From JASLZO01 sp965247995 (GTDB lineage: Bacteria > Chloroflexota > Dehalococcoidia > UBA6926), in the NCBI GenBank assembly GCA_965247995.1, contig OZ252041.1:1550001-1614000 (forward strand): DNA of 64,000 nt, read 5' to 3'. Under the pieces are notes generated by a model. It did not search any database. It saw nothing but the letters and a program-made list of their open reading frames with translations, and was not told the origin of the DNA. The translations under genes and the position numbers were made by a program. This document shows positions 58,032 to 64,000 of this stretch, in pieces (the stretch's first letter is position 1; each line of letters starts with the position of its first letter).

Positions 58032-58910
58032 TCAGGATTGCGACGCGGACCTCGGCCCGAACGGCTCTGGTTGGAACGGCCCGTCCCTCTTCTGGAGGTA
58101 CGCTCGCAAGCCACCGTCATCCCGGGCCTCGTCCAGGGGGCGGTTATATTCCTCCCGCTTCGAGGCGTGCGCAAATGCGGACAGCTCGCTGTTCAGCACC
58201 AGTGCGTTCCGCAGCCCCATCATCTCCAGGCCCATCGTCGCCACGGCAAGGTTGATCTTCACCGTCTCCGGCGAGACGAGCGCGATGCGCTCGACGATGG
58301 AGAAACAATGGTCGATCAACTCGTCTTGCGGGACGATTTGGTTGATGATCCCGATACGTAGCGCTTCCTGCGCATCGATGTGGTCGCCGGTCAGCGAGTA
58401 CCGGAGAGCGTTCTTGTAGCCAGCGTTCTGGATCCAGATGTAACTCGTGTTCGAGATCATCCGGACCTCGGGCTGCGCGAACACGGCGTTCTCTGACGCG
58501 TACGTCATGTGGCTGAACAGCGCGTACCAAGAGCCACCGCCCATGCACCATCCGTTGACCGCCGCGATCACCGGTTTGGTCAACTCCCACATGTGGAGGA
58601 ACTTGTCCGGTTTGTCCTGCGTTCGTAGACGGTCCAGGTGCTCAGCAACGCTTGTCTCTTGCGGCAACCCGTAGGGCCACTGGATCGGGCCCCGACCCCC
58701 GCCTCCCATGTTGTAGCCTGCCGAGAAGGCGCGACCCGCACCAGTCAGGACAATCGCGCGGATGTTCGGGTCTGCTTCCGCTTCGTCCAACGCTTGGTGG
58801 AGCTCATCTTCGAGCTCGGGGCTGATTGAGTTCAACGCTTCGGGCCGGTTGAGCGTGATCAGCACGCCCTTGCGCTGCTTCTCGTAAAGAAGATTCTCGT
58901 AGGATGCCAT
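58032..58910 (-). CDS. Crotonase-family protein, copy 2
   Basis: 292 aa from ATG 58910. EKQRKGVLITLNRPEALNSI, GAGRAFSAGYNMGGGG (Asn replaces the Asp found in siblings), GWCMGGGSWYALFSHMTYA, FAQPEVRMISNTSYIW and ALRYSLTGD with Arg at the second Glu position. It has an extra Gly run after GYN and ends RDGPFQPEPFGPRSASQS. 5 nt follow copy 3 and 70 nt lead to the isochorismatase start, the widest gap within the operon. Confidence 0.88.
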   Translation of the reverse strand: MASYENLLYEKQRKGVLITLNRPEALNSISPELEDELHQALDEAEADPNIRAIVLTGAGRAFSAGYNMGGGGRGPIQWPYGLPQETSVAEHLDRLRTQDKPDKFLHMWELTKPVIAAVNGWCMGGGSWYALFSHMTYASENAVFAQPEVRMISNTSYIWIQNAGYKNALRYSLTGDHIDAQEALRIGIINQIVPQDELIDHCFSIVERIALVSPETVKINLAVATMGLEMMGLRNALVLNSELSAFAHASKREEYNRPLDEARDDGGLRAYLQKRDGPFQPEPFGPRSASQS

Positions 58911-58915
58911 GCCTC

Positions 58916-59794
58916 TTACCCCTCTCGTGGTTGCGATCGTGGACCGAATGGTTCTGGTTGGAAGGGGCCATCTCGCGCCTGCAGGAAGGAGCGCATGCCG
59001 CCCTCCTCGCGCGCCTTTTCAAGGTGTACCAGGTAATCTGGGTTGCGGGAGGAATGTGCCAAAGCAGAGAGTTCGCCGTTCAGAATTGCCGCGTTCCGCA
59101 GGCCCATCATCTCCAGGCCCATCGTCGCGACCGCTAGATTGATCTTCACGGTCTCAGGCGAAACGAGCGCAATGCGCTCGACGATGCCGAAACAATGGTC
59201 GATCAGGTCATCCGCCGGGATGACCTGGTTCACGATCCCGATTCGCAGCGCTTCCTCGGCATCGATGTGGTCACCGGTGAGGGAGTATCGGAGCGCGTTC
59301 TTGTAGCCGGCGTTCTGTACCCAGATGAAGCTCGTGTTCGAGACCATCCGGACCTCTGGCTGAGAGAACACGGCGGTCTCAGACGCGTACGTCATGTGGC
59401 TCCACAGCGCATACCAGGAGCCACCACCCATGCACCAACCGTTAACGGCGGCGATGATTGGCTTCGAAAGCTCCCACATGTGCATGAAGCGTGTCGGCTT
59501 GTCCTGCGTGCGCCACCGGTCCAGCAGTTCCGCCACACTCGTGCCCTCAGGCAACCCGTATGGCCAAACCGTGGGCGCCCGGCCACCCGCGATGTCGTAG
59601 CCCGCCGAGAAGGCCCGTCCAGCACCAGTCAGGACAATCGCCCGGACCTCCGGATCCGCCTCGGCCTGCTCGAAGGCGTCGTGTAGCTCGGTGACCAAGT
59701 CTGGGCTGAGCGCGTTCAAAGCCTCGGGCCTGTTGAGTGTGATCAATACACCCTTCCGTTGTTTCTCATACAGGATGTTCTCGTAATCAGCCAT
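58916..59794 (-). CDS. Crotonase-family protein, copy 3
   Basis: 292 aa from ATG 59794. GAGRAFSAGYDIAGGRAPTVWPYGLPEG, GWCMGGGSWYALWSHMTYA, FSQPEVRMVSNTSFIWVQNAGY, ALRYSLTGDHIDAEEALRIGIVNQVIP, then EKAREEGGMRSFLQARDGPF. By eye it is closest to copy 2, with which it shares QNAGYKNALRYSLTGD and the LLDRWRTQDKPTRFMHMWEL-type segment. That suggests a recent duplication. Confidence 0.88.
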   Translation of the reverse strand: MADYENILYEKQRKGVLITLNRPEALNALSPDLVTELHDAFEQAEADPEVRAIVLTGAGRAFSAGYDIAGGRAPTVWPYGLPEGTSVAELLDRWRTQDKPTRFMHMWELSKPIIAAVNGWCMGGGSWYALWSHMTYASETAVFSQPEVRMVSNTSFIWVQNAGYKNALRYSLTGDHIDAEEALRIGIVNQVIPADDLIDHCFGIVERIALVSPETVKINLAVATMGLEMMGLRNAAILNGELSALAHSSRNPDYLVHLEKAREEGGMRSFLQARDGPFQPEPFGPRSQPREG

Positions 59795-59824
59795 TGCTTT
59801 ATTCCTTCCTTTTCTGTGATGCCG

Positions 59825-60709
59825 TCATCGCCCAGACCTCGGGCCGAACGGTTCCGGTTGGAACGGGCCGTCCCGGACCTGCAAGAACCCTCGCATCCCT
59901 CCCGAGGTCATAGCATCGAACATCTCTTTTCGATAGTCCTCCCGACTGGAGGCATGGGCCAGGGCGGACAGTTCCCCGTTCAGCTTGAGTGCGCTGTGCA
60001 AGCCCATCATTTCGAGCCCTATGGTCGCCACGGCGAGATTGATCTTCACCGTCTCCGGCGAGACCAAAGCGATCCGCTCGACGACCTGGAAGCAGTGATC
60101 AATCAGGTCGTCGTGGGGCACCACTCCATTCACGATCCCGATGCGCAGCGCTTCTTGGGCGTCCAGATGGTCACCAGTCAGCGAGTACCGCAACGCATTC
60201 TTGTACCCCGCGTTCAGTACCCAAAAGAAACTCGTGTTGGAGATGTGCCGGACCTCCGGTTGACCGAACACCGCGTTCTCGGATGCGTAGGTCATGTGGG
60301 TAGCCGTGGCGTACCACGATGCTCCACCCATGCACCACCCGTTGATCGCTCCGATCACGGGTTTCGAAAGCTCCCACATGTGAAGGAGCATGTCGATGTT
60401 CGCGTTATCTCCAGTCCGCCAAGCGTTGACGTGCTCCGCGGCGCTAACGCCCGGGGCCATCCCATAGGGCCACACGAATTCGCGCATCGGAGAGTCCTCG
60501 CGACCCATATCGTAGCCAGCAGAGAACGCGCGGCCGGCCCCAGTGAGGACGATCGCGCGAATATCCGGATCGTCATTGGCCTCATCGAACGCCGCGTGCA
60601 GCTCGTGCTCCATCTCCGGGCTGATCGCATTCAACGCTTCAGGCCTGTTGAGCGTGATCAACACGCCATGCCGTTGTTTCTCGTACAGCAGGTTCTCGTA
60701 GTTAGCCAT
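59825..60709 (-). CDS. Crotonase-family protein, copy 4
   Basis: 294 aa from ATG 60709. GAGRAFSAGYDMGREDSPMREFVWPYG carries an insertion relative to siblings. The oxyanion motif is GWCMGGASWYATATHMTYA, with Ala for the third Gly. FGQPEVRHISNTSFFW and ALRYSLTGDHLDAQEALRIGIVNGVVP keep the family's Arg substitution. Ends RDGPFQPEPFGPRSGR. 30 nt separate it from copy 3. The Gly-to-Ala change could narrow the oxyanion pocket, so substrate use may differ. Confidence 0.87.
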   Translation of the reverse strand: MANYENLLYEKQRHGVLITLNRPEALNAISPEMEHELHAAFDEANDDPDIRAIVLTGAGRAFSAGYDMGREDSPMREFVWPYGMAPGVSAAEHVNAWRTGDNANIDMLLHMWELSKPVIGAINGWCMGGASWYATATHMTYASENAVFGQPEVRHISNTSFFWVLNAGYKNALRYSLTGDHLDAQEALRIGIVNGVVPHDDLIDHCFQVVERIALVSPETVKINLAVATIGLEMMGLHSALKLNGELSALAHASSREDYRKEMFDAMTSGGMRGFLQVRDGPFQPEPFGPRSGR

Positions 60710-60753
60710 GGTTCCTCGTATCCAGCTCGATTAACCGGACCGCAGCGTTCGAA

Positions 60754-61632
60754 CTAGCTACGGGCCCGCGATCGCGGGCCGAATGGTTCGGGCTGGAAGG
60801 GTCCGTCACGCTCCTGGAGGTAGCTTCGCAAGCCACCGGTCTTCTGTGCCTCGACAAAACTCCTTCGCCCTTCCTCCGAAACCGAGGCATGCGCGAGCGC
60901 TGAGAGTTCAGCGTTCAACGTCAGAGCCTTATGTAGGCCCATCATCTCGAGCCCCATGGTCGCGACGGACAGGTTGATCTTCACCGTTTCCGGCGATACC
61001 AACGCGATGCGCTCGACGACCCCAAACGCCTCATCGAGCAACTCGTCCGGCTCAACGACCTTGTTGACGATCCCGATTCGGAGCGCCTCCTGGGCGTCGA
61101 TGTGGTCGCCAGTAAGGGCATAGCGGAGGCCGTTCTTGTATCCAGCCTTGAGGATCCAGAAGAAGCTCGTGTTGTCCATATGACGGACTTCCGGCTGGGC
61201 GAAGACGGCCTCGGTCGAGGCAAAGGTCATGTGCGATGCGATGGCGTACCAGGAACCGCCACCCATGCACCATCCATGGACCGCTGCGATCACTGGTTTC
61301 GACAGCTCCCAAAGGTGGAGAAACTTGTTGCGGTTCTGCCGATCGCTCGTACGCCAATAGTCCAGGTGAGCGGCGACGCTGGTGTCCTTCGGTAAGGCAT
61401 ACGGCCACTCGAACTCGGCTTCCCCAGATATGTCGTACCCGGACGAAAACGCACGTCCGGCGCCGGTCAGCACGATGGCTCGGACCTCCGGATCTGCCTC
61501 AGCTTCATCGAGCGCGGCATGCAGCTCGTTCTCGAGAGCCGGGCTAATGGCGTTCAGGCGGTCCGGGCGGTTGAGCGTAATCAGTACGCCCTTTCGCTGC
61601 TTCTCATACAGAATGTTCTCGTAGTCGGCCAT
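60754..61632 (-). CDS. Crotonase-family protein, copy 5
   Basis: 292 aa from ATG 61632 with GGGGAGG upstream; first gene of the six-gene operon. GAGRAFSSGYDISGEAEFEWPYALPKD, HGWCMGGGSWYAIASHMTFA, FAQPEVRHMDNTSFFWILKAGYKNGLRYALTGD (Arg again at the second Glu position) and MGLEMMGLHKALTLNAELSALAHAS. Phe and Asp variants around the active-site loop set it apart from copies 2 and 3. Divergent from the SDR gene at 61810, so the operon promoter lies in 61633-61809. Confidence 0.88.
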   Translation of the reverse strand: MADYENILYEKQRKGVLITLNRPDRLNAISPALENELHAALDEAEADPEVRAIVLTGAGRAFSSGYDISGEAEFEWPYALPKDTSVAAHLDYWRTSDRQNRNKFLHLWELSKPVIAAVHGWCMGGGSWYAIASHMTFASTEAVFAQPEVRHMDNTSFFWILKAGYKNGLRYALTGDHIDAQEALRIGIVNKVVEPDELLDEAFGVVERIALVSPETVKINLSVATMGLEMMGLHKALTLNAELSALAHASVSEEGRRSFVEAQKTGGLRSYLQERDGPFQPEPFGPRSRARS

Positions 61633-61809
61633 CTCAAATCCTCCCCGTTACCTGCCAAAGACCCAGTTCGGGCCTATAAGAAACAAGGTGATAAACGCGC
61701 CCCAATCCCCGGGCGCGAGGATAGCATCGGCCAAATAGGCGCGCAATGAATCTGGCGGCGGACTAAGCTGGCCGCTGGCTCCCCACTTTGGATAGTCCAC
61801 GGAGGTCGG

Positions 61810-62829
61810 ATGCTCTTGATCACCGGTGGCTCCGGGTTCGTTGGCACCCACCTGTGCGCGTATCTTGCGCTGCTTGGAAAGGGCCCGATTCGCGTGCTCG
61901 CGCGACATCCAGAGCGCGTGTTCGCCGGCGCTGACCAGACGCTCGCGACCGCCCTGAAGATTGCCGAACGAATGGTCAGTGGCGAGGCTATCGATACGGC
62001 GGACGTCCAGGCCATCCAGGCGCGCGCCCTCATGGGCGCCGATCTCCTGCGGGAAGTTGTGGAGCCCGTGTCCGCCGACATTGCGGATCGCGCGGGACTC
62101 CAACGAGCGATGGAAGGAGTCGACTCCGTCGTCCACGCGGTCGCAATTATTCGCGAGACCAGCGGCGCCTCGTTCACGTCGACCAATGTCGAGGGAACGC
62201 GGAACGTTGTGCATGCCATGAAGGAGGCGGGCGTCGGGCGTCTCGTCTCCCTCGGTGTCCTCGGTGCGGCTCCCGATCAGCGCCGGTCATATAGCCGCTC
62301 GAGGTCGGAATCCGCATCGGTAGTCGCGGACAGCGGCCTCAGGTGGACTCTGGTCCAGCCATCGCTCGTGCTCGGCTACAACGACGCGTTCTCACGGCGC
62401 GTGATCCGGGCACTCGAATTCTCCAGGCCGTTCGTCGTGCTCCCCAACGGCGGGCGCACGCGATTCCAACCGCTCTGGATCGGCGACCTTACCCGGGTCC
62501 TTGCAGCCTGCATAGACGACGATTCGACCATCGGGAGGGCGTACGAGCTCGGGGGTCCGCGGACGATCACCTTCAGTGAGTTGCTTCGCGAGTTCGCTCA
62601 GGCGCTTGGCAAGCGACGGGTCTTCCTGCCGGTGCCGTCCCGCTTGTTGGCGCCCGGCGCGGCGGTCATGGGTCGTTTGTTCCGGGACCCACCCGTCACA
62701 CCAACCGAGCTCGGTGAGCTCGATCATGACAACGTCACGGATGAACACTCGGTCGAACGCGAATTCGGGTTCCCACCGGTGCAGTTGGAGGAGTATCTGG
62801 GCGATCAGCTACGGTCGTTCGCGCGGTAG
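61810..62829 (+). CDS. Atypical SDR / complex I NDUFA9-like NAD(P)-binding protein
   Basis: 339 aa from ATG 61810 with GGAGG nine bases upstream. Rossmann start LLITGGSGFVGTHLCAYLALLG, an acidic second site (SADIADRAGLQRAMEGVDSVVHAVAIIRE), NVEGTRNVVHAMKEAGVGRLVSLGV, and LRWTLVQPSLVLGYNDAFSRRVIRALEF. The Tyr-xxx-Lys catalytic pair appears only as YSRSR, so it may bind cofactor without redox activity, as in NDUFA9-type proteins. A roughly 50-residue insertion after the first strand pair is unusual. Divergent from the crotonase operon. Confidence 0.85.
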   Translation: MLLITGGSGFVGTHLCAYLALLGKGPIRVLARHPERVFAGADQTLATALKIAERMVSGEAIDTADVQAIQARALMGADLLREVVEPVSADIADRAGLQRAMEGVDSVVHAVAIIRETSGASFTSTNVEGTRNVVHAMKEAGVGRLVSLGVLGAAPDQRRSYSRSRSESASVVADSGLRWTLVQPSLVLGYNDAFSRRVIRALEFSRPFVVLPNGGRTRFQPLWIGDLTRVLAACIDDDSTIGRAYELGGPRTITFSELLREFAQALGKRRVFLPVPSRLLAPGAAVMGRLFRDPPVTPTELGELDHDNVTDEHSVEREFGFPPVQLEEYLGDQLRSFAR

Positions 62830-62907
62830 GGAGAACCTCAACGCGGTCCTGAAAGCGAATGATGATTACGATCCTGGCACGAGACCGGACACGCCGGAGG
62901 ATGAAGG

Positions 62908-63663
62908 GTGAAACGAGCACTGGTGATTCGCCACGCGGCGCCGGAGACCCTGGCTGCTAATTTCACGGGAATCCTGGAAGGCTATGGGTTCCAGCTAGAG
63001 TTCCAGAACATCTTCGACAGCGAACCTACGTACGAGCGGTTCGACCCGCCGGACGTGGAGGACGTCGACCTCATTGTCGCCCTCGGCGGGCCGCTTTCGG
63101 CCAACGATGACTACGTGGCGATTCATCGAGAGCGCGATTACATGCGGAGAGCATTGCACAGCGCGAAACCCATCCTCGGAGTCTGCCTGGGCGCACAGAT
63201 CATGGCGACTGCGTTAGGCGGCGCGGTTGAACCCACTGGTGGATACCAGTTTGGGTTGCGCAAGCTGAACATCACCGCCGACGGAGATACCGATCCGGTG
63301 TTCGGGACCATAGCCATCCCCCTGGTCCCGACTCTGCACGGCGAGTGTTTCTCGATACCGGCCGGCACCACAAACCTGGCGGAGGGGTTCATGCTGTGTC
63401 GGGACGGCACCTACCGCCGTATTAACATGGCGTTCCGCTTTGGCAAAAGCTACGGATTCCAGTTCGAACCCCAGTTGACCCTGGACGAGCTCCGGGTGTG
63501 GGATAAAGAACTTGCTGGGGACTACCAACTGATGGGCCAGCATTTCGATTCGGCGGAGGAGTCAGCGCGCAATTTGCGCGAGTACGCGCGCTACGCCCCG
63601 TATTACGAAGCCCAGATGGGGAAGCTGTTACGGGCGTTCCTGGAGCAGGCGAACGCCGACTAG
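62908..63663 (+). CDS. Type 1 glutamine amidotransferase-like protein with altered triad
   Basis: 251 aa from GTG 62908 (GAAGG upstream). GATase-fold: VIRHAAPETLAANFTGILEGYGF, LIVALGGPLSANDDY, nucleophile elbow PILGVCLGAQIMATALGG, and HGECFSIPAGTTNLAEGF. The usual Q-F-H-P-E ending is here GFQFEPQLTLDEL: the catalytic His is Glu and the partner Glu is Gln, so glutaminase activity is doubtful. A C-terminal extension (DSAEESARNLREYARYAPYYEAQMGKL) is helical. A role in hydrolysis of another gamma-glutamyl compound or binding is possible. Confidence 0.85.
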   Translation: MKRALVIRHAAPETLAANFTGILEGYGFQLEFQNIFDSEPTYERFDPPDVEDVDLIVALGGPLSANDDYVAIHRERDYMRRALHSAKPILGVCLGAQIMATALGGAVEPTGGYQFGLRKLNITADGDTDPVFGTIAIPLVPTLHGECFSIPAGTTNLAEGFMLCRDGTYRRINMAFRFGKSYGFQFEPQLTLDELRVWDKELAGDYQLMGQHFDSAEESARNLREYARYAPYYEAQMGKLLRAFLEQANAD

Positions 63664-63675
63664 GCTGCTGGTACG

Positions 63676-63981
63676 TCAGATGTCGTCGCGTGCCTTGGCC
63701 AGCTGGCTTATGAACGTTTCGACGCTAATCGCCGGCAGGCTCATGATTTGGATCGTTCCTCGTGACCCGAGCTCGAGCGAAACACGTGCGATGGTGTCGT
63801 TGTCCGGCGCTTCAACGATGTTCACGAAATCGTACGGTCCAAGCACTGCGTACTGTGCGATGACCTTCGCCCCCCACAACTCGATCTCGCGGTTGACCTC
63901 TTGAATCCGTTCGGGTCGGTGCTTGACGGTCTTGCGGCCCTCGTCCGTGAGCGTGCTCAACAGCACATAGGTAGACATCAT
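63676..63981 (-). CDS. GYD-domain protein
   Basis: 101 aa from ATG 63981, AGGAGG seven bases upstream. Small ferredoxin-like fold: MMSTYVLLSTLTDEGRKTVKHRPERIQEVNREIELWGAKVIAQYAVLGPYDFVNIVEAPDNDTIARVSLELGSRGTIQIMSLPAISVETF. The GPYDFV block gives the family its name (GYD). Function unknown. Convergent with the GATase-like gene, 12 nt apart. Confidence 0.9.
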   Translation of the reverse strand: MMSTYVLLSTLTDEGRKTVKHRPERIQEVNREIELWGAKVIAQYAVLGPYDFVNIVEAPDNDTIARVSLELGSRGTIQIMSLPAISVETFISQLAKARDDI

Positions 63982-64000
63982 GATCGGCCTCCTGGCGGCG

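Noticed and set aside
1..64000. CRISPR arrays, insertion sequences, prophage and toxin-antitoxin modules.
   Set aside because: No direct-repeat arrays, transposase genes or phage structural genes were seen on either strand. The recombinase fragment at 34991-35818 is the only mobile-element relic.

Overview
The window is about 60% GC, densely coded and free of insertion sequences, prophage or CRISPR arrays. Gene content points to a Chloroflexota bacterium, most likely from the SAR202/Dehalococcoidia side. Indicators are an LLM-class flavin oxidoreductase, a tandem CaiB/BaiF CoA-transferase, a run of crotonase paralogues, HspR-type heat-shock control, RNase HIII, a MutH-less endonuclease-type MutL, and lipoproteins with Thr/Ser-rich linkers. 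The taxon is inferred from gene content, not from a marker-gene tree.

Layout. 1-8.5 kb: mutS end, mutL, an Lhr-type helicase, a two-domain rhodanese whose catalytic Cys codon is TGA, and tatD. 8.5-16.8 kb: an exporter cassette of two giant FtsX-type permeases and two ATPases, one carrying an AbrB-like tail. 16.9-22.2 kb: an LLM oxidoreductase, an oligopeptide-type ABC transporter lacking ATPases, and a cupin. 22.2-26.1 kb: a heat-shock operon (dnaJ-like, hspR, ClpC-type ATPase) behind a promoter overlapped by TTGTTG repeats. 26.2-31.4 kb: a cobalamin adenosyltransferase and histidine genes hisH, hisA, hisF, hisIE. 31.4-35.8 kb: rplU-rpmA-rpmE-DUF1385, a phosphodiesterase, rnhC and a serine-recombinase remnant. 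35.9-40.9 kb: an RNA methyltransferase-Maf fusion, a small membrane protein and the CoA-transferase.

40.9-45.4 kb, minus strand, is the most distinctive block. A promoter precedes a Phe/Tyr-rich leader peptide and an intrinsic terminator, followed by DAHP synthase, tRNA-Tyr(GUA), a TyrRS fused at its N-terminus to a B3/B4 (PheRS editing-type) domain, and prephenate dehydratase. This looks like one attenuated unit joining aromatic amino-acid synthesis to tyrosine charging and possibly proofreading.

45.4-56.3 kb: split EamA permeases, a PRTase, an FAD monooxygenase, a LysR regulator, a PhnD/C/E/E cassette whose binding protein resembles the putative selenate-binding branch, an orphan peptide-binding lipoprotein and tRNA-Gly(UCC). 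56.4-61.6 kb: six co-oriented genes, five of them crotonase paralogues sharing an unusual active-site substitution plus one isochorismatase-like hydrolase. The window ends with an SDR protein, a GATase-like protein lacking the His/Glu of its triad, and a GYD-domain protein.

Strongest leads: the probable selenocysteine rhodanese (TGA exactly at the catalytic Cys, frame intact after it, a SECIS-like hairpin just downstream), the B3/B4-TyrRS fusion with its tRNA and attenuator, and the crotonase array.
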